52,656 nt of DNA from Nonomuraea turcica (lineage in GTDB: Bacteria; Actinomycetota; Actinomycetes; Streptosporangiales; Streptosporangiaceae): positions 1 through 52,656 of the forward strand of contig NZ_JAUZQF010000048.1 in the NCBI RefSeq assembly GCF_030718205.1, given 5' to 3'. The position numbers and the translations under genes are program-made. Positions 17,324 through 25,979 of this stretch are shown one piece after another. Each line of letters opens with the position of its first letter. Positions within the stretch are counted from its first letter, which is position 1. The notes beneath the pieces are model-generated. The model had not been told where the DNA came from, searched no databases, and worked only from the letters and a program-made list of their open reading frames with translations.

Positions 17324-17881
17324 GTGACGCACCAAGACGCTCCGGCCGACCCGCCGCAAGACGCGGTGGCTCCGGTGACCGCGCTGGTCGACGCCTGCCG
17401 GCACTTCGCCACCCATGTGCGGCTGCTGGCCGACCAGCTCGGCGCGGTGGAGCTGAGCGACGACGACGTCGAACTGGTCCACAACGCCGTGCATCAGGTT
17501 TTCACCGCGGCGGGGCTGGCGGCCGCGCTGACCACCGGCCTGCAACGGCACACCGGTGAGCAGGACTGCCCGCACTACAACGTGCTCACCGACGCCGAAT
17601 GGGCCCCGCTGGCCAAGGGCGGCGCACGCGAGCGCAAGGCCGTTTACGGGTGCGAGCTGGCGCCCGGCCATCCGGGCACTCACGCGGCGCACGTCCAGGT
17701 GCTGCCCAAACCAGATCGGTTCATCTGGATCCGCTGGGACATCCGCGCCCGCGAACTCGTCACACTGCCGCCGTGCCCGGCCGAACGCGCCGACCCCAAC
17801 GCCGACCCGCGCTCCCCGTACGGGGACGAGCCAGCGCCGTGCCTGCTGTTCGAGGGGCACGTCGGACCCCACCGCTACTAG
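17324..17881 (+). CDS. Conserved-looking hypothetical protein (185 aa)
   Basis: GTG 17324 is chosen because GGAGGG lies upstream and the preceding frame is poor. The N-terminal half is a helical segment (VDACRHFATHVRLLADQLG, then VELVHNAVHQVFTAAGLAAA). The C-terminal half has cysteines and histidines in DCPHYNVL, YGCELAPGHPGTHAAHVQVL and APCLLFEGHVGPHRY; the repeated C-x-L-x(n)-GHxGxH pattern suggests a duplicated metal-binding motif. No signal or membrane segment. I do not recognise a named family. Confidence 0.55.
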   Translation: MTHQDAPADPPQDAVAPVTALVDACRHFATHVRLLADQLGAVELSDDDVELVHNAVHQVFTAAGLAAALTTGLQRHTGEQDCPHYNVLTDAEWAPLAKGGARERKAVYGCELAPGHPGTHAAHVQVLPKPDRFIWIRWDIRARELVTLPPCPAERADPNADPRSPYGDEPAPCLLFEGHVGPHRY

Positions 17882-18054
17882 CCCAGATCGAGCCGATGCA
17901 GGAAGCAGCCATAGCCCCAGGCTTCCAACCCTCGGTCGGTTGCTGCACCTGGAACCCTGGGCCTGGGAACTTGTAGCGGGGTGTAAGTGCCGAAAATTAC
18001 GTCCGATGGCCTGATCTCCAAGTCTTCGATACACACAGATCATCTCCTAAGACG

Positions 18055-18246
18055 CTCAGTCGACTTGAGCCTCTTGCCGCTCAAGGTTTGTATGGATGCA
18101 AGCCGGCATGGGACAGCGCCCCCGGCCAGGAGCGTTGGACGAGTTACGGCATCGGGCACCGAGCCGTTGCCGATGGCCTTGAACAGTGCCCGTCACCGCC
18201 CCAGTCCGGGGACGATCACTGCGGGATTGGACATCCGCGATCCCAT
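18055..18246 (-). pseudogene. AhpD/carboxymuconolactone decarboxylase-like N-terminal fragment
   Basis: ATG 18246 has a strong GGAGG site and starts MGSRMSNPAVIVPGL, then meets a TGA, continues RALFKAIGNGSVPD, and in another frame ends PACIHTNLERQEAQVD. This order (NPAxxxPG, ALxKAxG..GVP, then C-x2-H) is the start of AhpD-type alkylhydroperoxidases around their CxxC/H redox site. A nonsense codon, a frameshift and a missing second half make it a ruin. Confidence 0.45.
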
Positions 18247-18543
18247 GAATACCTCCGTTGGCGATCACCTGCCGTTCCACGCCCTCAGAACGGGGGAGAA
18301 TGCGCTGGCTCGGCTCGATCCGGCGTCTGGGCGGTCCGCCTGGACGAGCCCGCCCGCGGGGGATCGGCCGGTTCGGGACCGACCTGGAGTTCCTATCTGC
18401 CGCCAACCTCTTCGACGACCTGCCGGAGCGGCTGCCTCGTCGTACGTCCCGGCTGAGCCGGAGCTGGCCGAGGTCGGACGGTCCCCGCGCGCCGGGGCGA
18501 CACCGGTGCAGCCCCCGGGTAGCGCACCGCCGAGTGGACTCAC

Positions 18544-18730
18544 AAGACACTGCGTTTCGAGCGTGGCGCGACGCACGTGCGCACCTCCTCGGCCGAAGCC
18601 CGCGCGGCTGAGAAGGGCGTGTGCCAGGTTTCGCGCACGTCACGCTCGCCCTGTGGCGCGCGGTCGGGTTGTCCGCGTGCTACGGCTCCGGCTACCTGCA
18701 CCCGGTGGTGGACGCCGAGTTGCGGTGGCG
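18544..18730 (+). pseudogene. Transglutaminase-like cysteine peptidase fragment
   Basis: The plus strand reads KTLRFERGATHVRTSSAEAR then AAEKGVCQ, and after a two-base loss FAHVTLALWRAVGLSACYGS then GYLHPVVDAE. This matches the core of bacterial transglutaminase-like proteins, where GVCQDFAH holds the catalytic cysteine and ARYVSGYLH follows. The histidine/aspartate part and N-terminal domain are absent. It overlaps antisense the end of a minus-strand frame from 18869. Confidence 0.6.
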
Positions 18731-18774
18731 CGGGTTCGGCCGCCGGGTCGAAGACAAGCTTGTCGGAGGTGGTG

Positions 18775-18869
18775 GCCGGCGGAGTGTCGTGATCGAGAAC
18801 GGGTGCGGGTCGAGGTGGCGGTATGTCGGTGGTCTGGCCGAGGCGCTCTTCGTCGTTGCGGATGTTCAT
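18775..18869 (-). pseudogene. N-terminal fragment of an unknown protein
   Basis: ATG 18869 begins MNIRNDEERLGQTTDIPPPR and continues with a proline-rich stretch. The frame stays open to 18540, but below about 18775 it only reads the transglutaminase remnant backwards. The start is placed so that an ATGA overlap would link it to the frame-shifted end of the upstream gene at 18913-19300, suggesting a former operon. Confidence 0.35.
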
Positions 18870-18912
18870 GCGTCAGCTCTCTCGAGGGTCGCCGTGCAGT
18901 GCCGGATGGCCG

Positions 18913-19300
18913 TCACGGGCGGTAGTGCACCATGGCCTGCCGCAGATCGTCGGTGGAGGCTTCGTCACGTGCGGCATGCCCGCTGATCTGGCGGGCCTTC
19001 CTGTAAGGGTGCAGGGTGCGGCCGTACATCACCGACAGGTTGGAGAGCTGCTGCTGGAAGTCTTCTGTGGGGTATCCGCGTTCGGCCAGGACCGCCATCA
19101 CGAGCTGATCGGCCTCGTCTACGGTGGCGCCTGGCGCGTCCACGAACTGCTCCTGCAGTTTGGTCCACTGCGCGCGGTAGCTCTGCCGGGCCTGCGGGCT
19201 GAGCGGCTTGATGTCCGAGGGTGGCGAACCGCTTCTCGCGGGTCCGCAACTCCCGCTCGGCCTCACCGCGGGTGTCCCGCTGGCTCAGGGGTGCGTTCAT
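18913..19300 (-). pseudogene. Conserved hypothetical helical protein, frameshifted
   Basis: ATG 19300 begins MNAPLSQRDTRGEAERELRT and after a frameshift near 19210 continues SPQARQSYRAQWTKLQEQFV, then EADQLVMAVLAERGYPTEDF and ends DDLRQAMVHYR. The sequence recalls actinobacterial helical proteins with a YxxxWxxxQxxFVDxP...ADxLV pattern and a LRxAMxHYR end. The reading frame is broken once inside and again at the C-terminus. Function unknown. Confidence 0.5.
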
Positions 19301-19417
19301 ATTCGAGACCGAAGCGCCGACGAAGCCAAGAAACGAGTCTGGAAGGCCAGGTCAACAGGAACTGGAGAGGTTCTTCCTGGACGCCGCTGCCTTGGAGGAA
19401 CTTGGCGCTCCCCCTTG

Positions 19418-19741
19418 TCACAGGCGACGATCGTCCGGGAGCCTGCGGGTACCGCCCTGTCCGCCGTCGTCGCCGAGTGGGTCTACCAGGGTGGGCGGCG
19501 GCCGGTCGTCGATGCGGCCGTTGACGCGGTCGTCGATGATGTCCTGGCGGCTGCGGACCGTCGACTGGCTCCAGCGTGACCTGCTGCGCAGCAGCAGAGG
19601 CAGCAGCAGCCCGGCGGCGCCGCCGAGCATCAGGATGACGCCCACAATGCGCAGGTCGACGCCGCCCACCGAGCCATCGGCCAGGGCGAAGGTGAGGATG
19701 GCGCCGAAGACGATGACCAGGATGGCTCCCGCGATGGGCAT
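19418..19741 (-). CDS. Small two-pass membrane protein (DUF6458-like)
   Basis: ATG 19741 opens a 107-residue protein with two membrane segments: MPIAGAILVIVFGAILTFAL, then VDLRIVGVILMLGGAAGLLL, followed by a basic and acidic hydrophilic tail. The short GAIL..GAIL / VDL..GxILMxGG pattern matches actinobacterial DUF6458-type proteins. It lies 68 bases from the GlsB-type gene on the same strand and is probably co-expressed with it. Confidence 0.65.
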   Translation of the reverse strand: MPIAGAILVIVFGAILTFALADGSVGGVDLRIVGVILMLGGAAGLLLPLLLRSRSRWSQSTVRSRQDIIDDRVNGRIDDRPPPTLVDPLGDDGGQGGTRRLPDDRRL

Positions 19742-19808
19742 CACGCACCACCCCTGCCGCGGCAGGCGCGTGAGCTCTGGGATGGGTTGCGGGGCGTGCT
19801 GGGCGGGG

Positions 19809-20105
19809 TCATCGGCGGCCGGCCCAGCGGCCGGTTCGGCGGCCCGGACGCCGGCCGGTGATCAGGTGGTAGCCGAGCAGCAGGGCTGCCGCGCCGACGA
19901 TGGCGCACAGCCAGGTGGACAGGTGGAAGAACCCCTGGATGCCAGAGACGTGCAACACCTCGGTGGCCACGAAGCCACCCAGCAGCGCCCCGCCGATGCC
20001 GAGCGCTAAAGTAATGATCAAACCTTGCGGGTCCTTGCCGGGGACCAGCATTCTGGCCACTGCCCCGGCGACCAGTCCGAGGATGATCCAAGCGATGATG
20101 CCCAT
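19809..20105 (-). CDS. GlsB/YeaQ/YmgE family stress-response membrane protein
   Basis: ATG 20105 has AAAGGAG upstream; the longer frame to 20210 is rejected. The 98-residue protein has the transglycosylase-associated (YeaQ) pattern: a first membrane helix IIAWIILGLVAGAVARML, the conserved VPGKDPQG turn, a second glycine-rich helix LALGIGGALLGGFVATEV and a third ending LLLGYHLI, then a basic tail. Members are induced by general stress; biochemical function is unknown. Confidence 0.85.
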   Translation of the reverse strand: MGIIAWIILGLVAGAVARMLVPGKDPQGLIITLALGIGGALLGGFVATEVLHVSGIQGFFHLSTWLCAIVGAAALLLGYHLITGRRPGRRTGRWAGRR

Positions 20106-20312
20106 GGCCGAGCTCCTTTGGCGGTGCATCGATGTCTGCATGGGATCGGCCTTCCGGACCGGTCGAAGCAGGGGGCCGGCCGCCGCATGGGTGTCGGCGC
20201 CGACGGTCACACTCGTTCACCTCGAGCCAAACACTCACCCGTGCGTACGGGAAACAGGCGATCCAGGAAGGCCCCATCTCCAGGACCGATCACCGCGTTC
20301 AGAGCCGGGGCA

Positions 20313-21098
20313 TCAGACAGGCTCATCACTGTGGCTGGTGGCCGTCGGGGTGTCTTCGCTGGGGGTGGTTGGTCCAGTGGGCGGGCCGACGGGTTGCAGC
20401 CAGCCGAGCCGCTCGGCGAGGTGCCGGGCGCTGTCGATGACGGTGGCGATGTGGGGAGAGGGGTTGGCGTCGTGCCACAACAGTGACCAGGGGTAGTGCG
20501 TGGCAGGTTCGATCAGGGGCCGCCAGGTGGTGCCCGGCCGGGTGGAGGTGCGGAAGGAGGAGGGGATGCAGTGCACGCAGCGGTGCTGGAGTACGAGGTC
20601 GGCGGCGGCGCGGGTGCTCTCCACGGTTCCCTCGTAGATGGTGGGCGCGAACCCTGACGACCGGCACAGCGCCATGACGAACTGGTTGAGCTCCGGCGTC
20701 TGGGATTCCTCGCCCAGCAGCAGCAGGTCGTCGGCGAGGGCGGCGACGGGGACGCTGTCCGTCATGTCGGCGAAGCGGTGGTCATTGGGTACCAGGACGC
20801 CGAGGGGATCGAGCCTGATCAGCTTGGATGTCACCTCGGCCGGGGTTTGGGAGGCGTGTCTGATGGCGATGTCCATGCGGCCGTCGGCCAGTTGCCGGTA
20901 CTGCTCGGGGGTACCCGCTTCGACCTGGTGGATGGTGATGTCGGGATGGGCGTGCTGGAGTTCGCGCAGGATCTGCGGCATGGTGTCGTAGCCGGCGTCG
21001 ATGATGTCGGCCCGCAGCGTGGGCGCTGAGGCGACGGCGTTGCGTGCGGCCTGCCCGGCCCGGCCCACGTGGTCGAGGATCTGGCGCGCCTCGATAGG
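20313..21098 (-). pseudogene. LysR-type regulator lacking its DNA-binding domain
   Basis: The frame encodes most of a LysR effector domain: IIDAGYDTMPQILRELQHAH, EYRQLADGRMDIAIRH-type strands, then LGVLVPNDHRFADMTDSVPV, ending in a Thr/Pro-rich tail. The N-terminal winged helix is missing. Upstream of about 21098 (IEARQILDHVGRAG) the sequence switches to a desaturase gene on the same strand. It has no start of its own; any product would be a fusion or use an internal start and could not bind DNA. Confidence 0.7.
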
Positions 21099-21690
21099 TG
21101 ACGTGCTGCAACAGCGCGACGCGGATCAACCCGGCCCACAGGAAAGCGGTCAGGGCGCCGTACAGGGTGCCGATGATCACCCAGCCGGCCAGGAACGGCA
21201 ATGCCAGCGACAGCGCGCACAGCGCGGGGAAGGCGCGGGCCACCCGGACCATGGCCGGGTCGGCCAGCAGGTCCGGGGCGTAGCGTTCGGCCGGCGTTCG
21301 GTCGTCGGCGAACAGCCAGCCCAGGTGGGCGTGGGCAAGCCCCCGAAGCTGCCCGCGCAGGCCGGTGCCGAACCGGTAGGGAGAGTGCGGATCGCCCGGC
21401 TGGTCGGTGAAGGCGTGATGGCGGCGATGGACGGCGACCCAGTCGATGACGTTGCCCTGAAAACCCATCGACCCGGCGATGGCCAGCGCCACGCGTAGCC
21501 ATGGCCGCGCGGCGAAGGAGCCGTGAGTGAGCAGCCGGTGGAACCCGACCGTCACCCCCAGCCCAGTCACCCCATACAAACCCGCCGCCGGCAGCAGATC
21601 GGTGAGCGCGACTCCCTGCCCCCACCCCAGGACGATCGCGACGCTGAGCGCGAAGAACGGCAGGATCACGATCGCCGCCGTCAGCCCCAT
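21099..21690 (-). pseudogene. Acyl-CoA desaturase, 3'-truncated (copy 1)
   Basis: From ATG 21690 the protein has an N-terminal membrane hairpin, histidine box 1 HRLLTH, box 2 HRRHH and a second membrane hairpin. It ends at LLQHVTYRG, where the sequence passes into the LysR fragment at about 21098. Box 3 (HNGHH in the intact copy at 24203) is lost, so the di-iron site cannot form. It lies downstream of the UBP zinc-finger gene on the same strand. No clear ribosome site precedes 21690. Confidence 0.75.
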
Positions 21691-21809
21691 CTGGGCTCTG
21701 CCGGCCGCAGGGTGCTCCTCCGCCCCGGGAAATGGGGATGCGCCGTCATAGTCCAGCCCGATCTTTCACCGGCCGTTCAAAAATAGCCATTATTTCTCTT
21801 TTGTCTTGT

Positions 21810-22121
21810 CTATACGGTTCGCCGGTGCACGTAGCACCAGCGCCAGGTCGAGCCCGGGTCCAGGGCGGCGACCACCGGGTGGTCGGTTTCCTGGTAGTGG
21901 GCCTTGGCGTGGCCGCCGCGCGCATCATCGCTGCAGGCGACCCACCCGCAGGTCAGGCACACCAGCAACCGCGTCCAGGTCCGGCCGAGGGCCAGGCATT
22001 CCTTACATTCGAGCAGCCCGGGCTCCACGGCCGGGAGCAGATCGGTGCGATCGCAACGTTGCGCCTGACCGTTCAGACCGGCGCGCGCGGTCGCGTTCGT
22101 TCCTTCTGCGTCCAGGGTCAT
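21810..22121 (-). CDS. UBP-type zinc-finger protein
   Basis: ATG 22121 has GAGGGGG upstream, preferred over ATG 22151. The 103-residue protein is essentially one zf-UBP domain: CKECLALGRTWTRLLVCLTC, then GWVACSDDARGGHAKAHYQE, then TDHPVVAALDPGSTWRWCYV ending HR. The C/H ligand order is complete. Stand-alone UBP-finger proteins are common in actinomycetes next to redox or desaturase genes, as here; their ligand in bacteria is unknown. Confidence 0.85.
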   Translation of the reverse strand: MTLDAEGTNATARAGLNGQAQRCDRTDLLPAVEPGLLECKECLALGRTWTRLLVCLTCGWVACSDDARGGHAKAHYQETDHPVVAALDPGSTWRWCYVHRRTV

Positions 22122-22151
22122 CACGACCCCCTCATGGTGACAGCGACGCAA

Positions 22152-22855
22152 GCTGCGCCGGCTGATCAGTGCTCAGTCAAGGTGATCTGCGAGCCGGTGG
22201 AAACGTCCATTCCCAGTAAGTCTCATCACCTGCGGCGATAGCGAGCCTGTGGGCGCGTTACCGACGCGCAGTATCTGACACGCGTCCGGCTCGATCCCGC
22301 GTCTCGACGGACCGCCACAAAAGCGATGGACCGGGATCCCGGGGCGCTTCGCGGACTTCCTCGCTCTCGCGGTGAGTGGATGCTGATCAGCTGGTGACCC
22401 CTGCCAGGGCCGGGCGCGGAACGCGGGCGAGCTGTCCAGAACGCCATCAACTCACCCGACAACGAGCTCGTAGCCGTCTCCCTCCGAATTCTGGCACCTT
22501 CGCGCCGAGGATCCGGCCGACCGTTGATGATCGCCGACAGTCTCCCGGGCCCGAACCGGAGCCCAACACCGCGCGACGTCCTCGGCCGATGCACACGTGT
22601 CAGCGACCCTCGTCCCAGACTCAGGCAGGGCCGGGCGAGATCTTCCAAGAGGGGCCACTGGATCGTCTTGACCTGCCGGATCGCGAACTTTGAGGGCCGC
22701 CGGCCCGCAGAATCGGCCGGAGATTTCACCGGCGCAAATCCTCCCATCACCTTATGCCGAGAGTGGAATTCGCTAATTTGTGCGAAATTTCCTTGCTATT
22801 TATTTCGGATGGGTATTGAATAAGGAACGCAAGCCAAGGAAAAGGGGAGGCTCTT
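22152..22855. other. Gap without recognisable gene
   Basis: About 700 bases hold no frame that I can assign. A 50-base stretch near 22345-22397 resembles 16317-16372 (ending CGCGGTGAGTG then CAGCTG and TGACC), possibly the end of one lost gene family and the start of another. The last 90 bases before 22856 are AT-rich and probably hold that gene's promoter. Confidence 0.4.
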
Positions 22856-23149
22856 ATGAGCTTCGTACAGATTCTGGAATTCGACACCAAACGCGCCGGG
22901 GAAGTCGAGTCGCTCATGAACGAGTGGCGGACACAGACCAAGGGCACGCGCTATGTAAGACGCGAGGTGGTGGCGAAGCACCGCGATCGCCCCGATCACT
23001 ACGTGGCCATCGTGGAGTTCTCCTCCTATGAGGAGGCCCAGCGTAACAGCAAGCTGCCGGAAACCGACCGGTTCAACGCGCACATGGCCAAACTGTGCGA
23101 GGGCCCGATCGAGTTCTCCAACTACGATGTGATTCGCGACAAGAGCTGA
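22856..23149 (+). CDS. Small ferredoxin-like-fold protein (ABM-like, 97 aa)
   Basis: ATG 22856 follows AAAGGGGAGG. The protein has the strand-helix-strand pattern of dimeric alpha/beta-barrel (antibiotic biosynthesis monooxygenase-like) proteins: FVQILEFDTKRAGEVESLMN, then DHYVAIVEFSSYEEAQRNSK and FNAHMAKLCEGPIEFSNYDV. Similar proteins are common in actinomycetes, with undefined roles. It stands alone with an AT-rich upstream region and a palindrome downstream. Confidence 0.65.
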   Translation: MSFVQILEFDTKRAGEVESLMNEWRTQTKGTRYVRREVVAKHRDRPDHYVAIVEFSSYEEAQRNSKLPETDRFNAHMAKLCEGPIEFSNYDVIRDKS

Positions 23150-23195
23150 TCACCGGCTGAGCGTCGCGAAAAGCTCAACCTGTGCTGTGGCGTGT

Positions 23196-23207
23196 GAGAA
23201 TATTCTC
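23196..23207. promoter_or_regulatory. Perfect 12-bp palindrome GAGAATATTCTC
   Basis: A perfect palindrome 47 bases after the stop of the 97-aa gene, followed at 23223-23238 by a short GGCAT/ATGCC hairpin with a T-run. It may be an operator for an unseen transcript or part of a transcription end. No second copy was found. Confidence 0.3.
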
Positions 23208-23648
23208 GCGTCATGGCGCGGGCATTTTTTATGCCAGCCTTCATGTCGCGCGGGATGCAAAGGAGCTGTCGGCATTGCAGCGTGCCCGGCAGCCGGGATT
23301 CACACCGACACCGAGCGCGGAGGCGTCAGGAGAGATCGGGGTGGGGACTTCGCGTTGCTGACGCGAGTCGAAGTCGCGGGGCGAGCCGTTGACGGGAATA
23401 CCGAGCGGATCAAACGACTGGGCGCGGCGGATCTCCCTGAGCATCGGGGCGTGTGCGGCTGCTGCGACGGGATCCGGCATGACGGCAGGCCCGAAGAAGG
23501 ACCTGGCGGCGCTGACCGCCTGGTCGGCCGCTCTGGTGAGCGCCCGCTTGGCGTGCCAGGTGAGTGACGTAGAGTCGAGGTATCCGGAAACGACGACATC
23601 CCGCCGCTTTTGAGGTGCCTGCCAGGCCGGCTCACCGAAAGGGTTGTC

Positions 23649-24047
23649 ATGGACATCCTGCACCGCTTCCGTACCAGATCCGGGCCATCCGCTGGAACGG
23701 CTGAAGCCGATGTGCCCCAAGGCGAGAGCTCACCAGCGCCGGCCGTGCGCCCCGCGGACCCGGGCTCCAGCGCCGAGACCTCCAGGCCGGTACCCGTCAC
23801 CCGCACCAGCGTGGCCTGGGCGGGCGTGTGGGCCGCCGCGCTCGTGTCCGTCGCCTTCATCGTGTTCATGTTGCAGAACACCACCCCCACGCAGGTGTCC
23901 TTCCTCGGCCTGCACGGCACGCTGCCGCTCGCGGTCGCGATGCTGATCGCCATGATCAGCGGGATCCTGCTCACCCTGGTGCTCGGCACCGCCCGCATCA
24001 CCCAGCTCCGCCGCCTGGCCAGCCGACGCCGCCGCCAGAACCGCTGA
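23649..24047 (+). CDS. LapA-domain (DUF1049) membrane protein
   Basis: ATG 23649 follows GAAAGGG; the frame upstream to 23610 is not coding-like. The 132-residue protein has a long Pro/Ala/Ser-rich cytoplasmic head, then two membrane helices with the LapA pattern: VAFIVFMLQNTTPTQVSFLG between helix 1 and strand, then AVAMLIAMISGILLTLVLGT, and a very basic tail. The FxxQN motif is diagnostic. In actinobacteria these are small envelope proteins, often in stress regulons. Confidence 0.8.
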   Translation: MDILHRFRTRSGPSAGTAEADVPQGESSPAPAVRPADPGSSAETSRPVPVTRTSVAWAGVWAAALVSVAFIVFMLQNTTPTQVSFLGLHGTLPLAVAMLIAMISGILLTLVLGTARITQLRRLASRRRRQNR

Positions 24048-24202
24048 CCGCCGAGCACCCCCAGCGTCAGGGCTTTCTCCACCAGATCACCCTGGTAATC
24101 CCAAGAACAGCCCAAGGGGAGAGTGAGCGCTGAAGGCGTGGGCAGGCGGACTGGTTCCAGGGGGCGAAAGGACACTGCTGCACGTGTGACGGGGGAACTG
24201 GC

Positions 24203-25174
24203 ATGGCTTCGACAGGTGCAGGCATCGTCGATCGGGAGCGGATCGGCGCGGCGCCGATCATCGACGGGCGTAAACCGGTCGCGGCGGTGGTCGCGTTGTG
24301 GGTGTTCGTGCTGGTGCCGTTCGCGGCACTGGCCGCCGCCGTGCCGGTGGCCTGGGGGTGGGGGCTGAGCTGGGTCGACGTGGCGATCGCCGCCACGGCT
24401 TACGTCCTCACCGGACTCGGCGTCACGGTGGGCTTCCACCGCTATCTCACCCATGGCGCGTTCAAGGCGGGCCGGTGGCTGCGGATCGTCGTGGCCGTGG
24501 CCGGGTCCCTGGCCGTGCAGGGCTCGGTCATCCAGTGGGTGGCCGACCACCGGCGCCATCATGCCTTCGCCGACCGCGACGGCGATCCGCACTCGCCCTG
24601 GCGTTACGGGCACAGCGTACGCGGCCTGGCCAAAGGGCTGCTGTTCGCGCATGTCGGCTGGATGTTCGGACGCGACCTCACCAACCGGCGGCGCTTCGCC
24701 AAGGACCTGCTCGCCGACGCCGGCATCGGCCGGGTGGACCGGCTGTTCCTGCCACTGGTCGCGGCCTCGCTGCTGCTGCCGCCCGCGATCGGCCTGCTGG
24801 CCACGGGCACCTGGCACGGCGCGCTGACCGCGTTCTTCTGGGGCGCCCTGGTACGCATCGCGATGCTGCACCACGTCACCTGGTCGATCAACTCCATCTG
24901 CCACGTCTTCGGTGAGCGGCCGCTGAAAACCCGCGCCGGTGACCGGGCCGCGAACTTCTGGCCGCTGGCGATCCTGTCGTTCGGCGAGAGCTGGCACAAC
25001 GGCCACCACGCCGACCCCACCTGCGCCCGCCACGGCGTGCTGCCCGGCCAGATCGACATCTCCGCCCGGCTGATCCGGCTGCTGGAAAAACTCGGCTGGA
25101 TCCACGACGTACGCTGGCCGACCCCGGCACGCCTGGCCGCACGACGCCGCGAGCCTTCCCATGACCGGCCCTGA
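24203..25174 (+). CDS. Acyl-CoA/fatty-acid desaturase (copy 2, intact)
   Basis: ATG 24203 follows GGGGGAA. The 323-residue membrane enzyme has four hydrophobic segments and the three histidine boxes of delta-9-type desaturases: HRYLTH, HRRHH and, near the C-terminus, ESWHNGHHAD, plus the SINSICHVFG block before box 3. It should insert a double bond in membrane acyl chains using a di-iron centre and an external electron donor. Its stop overlaps the start of a DUF5994 gene. A truncated relative lies at 21099-21690. Confidence 0.9.
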   Translation: MASTGAGIVDRERIGAAPIIDGRKPVAAVVALWVFVLVPFAALAAAVPVAWGWGLSWVDVAIAATAYVLTGLGVTVGFHRYLTHGAFKAGRWLRIVVAVAGSLAVQGSVIQWVADHRRHHAFADRDGDPHSPWRYGHSVRGLAKGLLFAHVGWMFGRDLTNRRRFAKDLLADAGIGRVDRLFLPLVAASLLLPPAIGLLATGTWHGALTAFFWGALVRIAMLHHVTWSINSICHVFGERPLKTRAGDRAANFWPLAILSFGESWHNGHHADPTCARHGVLPGQIDISARLIRLLEKLGWIHDVRWPTPARLAARRREPSHDRP

Positions 25175-25684
25175 GAAGGTACGGCTCAGCCTGGATCCCG
25201 CCTCACACGCCGAGGCGCCGTGGACGGCGCGTGGTGGCCCGCCACCTACGACACCGGCGCGGAACTGCCCGCCCTGATCACCGCCATAGACCAGCGGCTG
25301 AACCGACGGGTCCTGCGCGTGGGCCTGCACATCGACACCTGGGACAACATCCCGCACCACATCGCCGCCCCCGGGCGTCACGTCAAAGTGGGCTGGTTCC
25401 GCACCATCGACCCCCACGTGATCAACCTGATCATCCCGGGTATCGAGCACCTCAACCTGCTCGTCATCCCACCCGACACCACAGCCGCCGCTCACAAAGC
25501 GCTCGCCATAGCCACCCGATGCCGGGCAGATTCCAGGGGCCGTACCCGTCCCGGCGACATCCTCGCCACCGCAGGCCAACACCGCCCCGCCGACGCCACC
25601 ACCGAGCAGGAGCTGAGCCTGTCCGACTGGGACAACGAAGGCGGGCAGACCCGACAGCCCGCCCGCGGCGACCACGCATCCTGA
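25159..25684 (+). pseudogene. DUF5994 family protein with frameshift (copy 2)
   Basis: ATG 25159 overlaps the desaturase end and begins MTGPEKVRLSLDPASHAEAP; the next family block VDGAWWPATYDTGAELPALI is in another frame from GTG 25220. Later blocks RHVKVGWFRTIDPHVINL and LLVIPPDT follow without further breaks. One frameshift near 25216 separates the conserved RLSLDP start from the rest. A shortened 154-residue form from 25220 may still be made. The intact relative is at 14201-14755. Confidence 0.65.
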
Positions 25685-25715
25685 TCACGCGTTCTGGCAG
25701 GGGGACTGCACACCG

Positions 25716-25979
25716 CTACGGGTCCCTCCTGGCGAGCTCCTGGTCGGCCGCGGCACTGAGCAACCGCGCGGCAGCGGCCACCTCAAAGAGCTGACCAGGC
25801 GTCATCGCCTCCAGACAGACGGCCAGCCGCTGCCGGTCACCGCGGCAGGCCATGCCCGCCGCGTTCTGAAGGACGAGCGTACGCGAGGATGTGCCGATCG
25901 CCTTCAAGACGTCGGCCAGGGCCTGATCCACGCCATCGTTCGGATCCGGCCGCCGCGGAAATCGAGCATTCAACGCCAT
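25716..25979 (-). CDS. Small helical hypothetical protein (87 aa)
   Basis: ATG 25979 has AAGGTGA immediately upstream. The protein is helix-rich and soluble (VDQALADVLKAIGTSSRTLV, then GQLFEVAAAARLLSAAADQE). It converges with the DUF5994 gene. No family recognised; a role cannot be inferred. Confidence 0.5.
   Translation of the reverse strand: MALNARFPRRPDPNDGVDQALADVLKAIGTSSRTLVLQNAAGMACRGDRQRLAVCLEAMTPGQLFEVAAAARLLSAAADQELARRDP

Noticed and set aside
18250..18540. Possible upstream part of the transglutaminase gene
   Set aside because: The plus-strand frame contains GTDLEFLSAANLFDDL-like coding-looking sequence but no motif that ties it to the family or to any other.
19301..19417. Plus-strand frame reading QQELERFFLDAAALEEL, similar to a transposase start
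   Set aside because: Only about 20 residues of weak similarity, no start or flanking element; too short to call.
22811..22816. GGGTAT as the -10 of a stress-sigma promoter before the 97-aa gene
   Set aside because: No matching GTTT-type -35 at 14-17 bases upstream; other stress genes in the window lack the pair as well.
23300..25675. A 791-codon open frame on the minus strand
   Set aside because: It lies antisense to the LapA, desaturase and DUF5994 genes, has repetitive Gly/Val/Arg composition and no family motifs; it is a GC-rich shadow.
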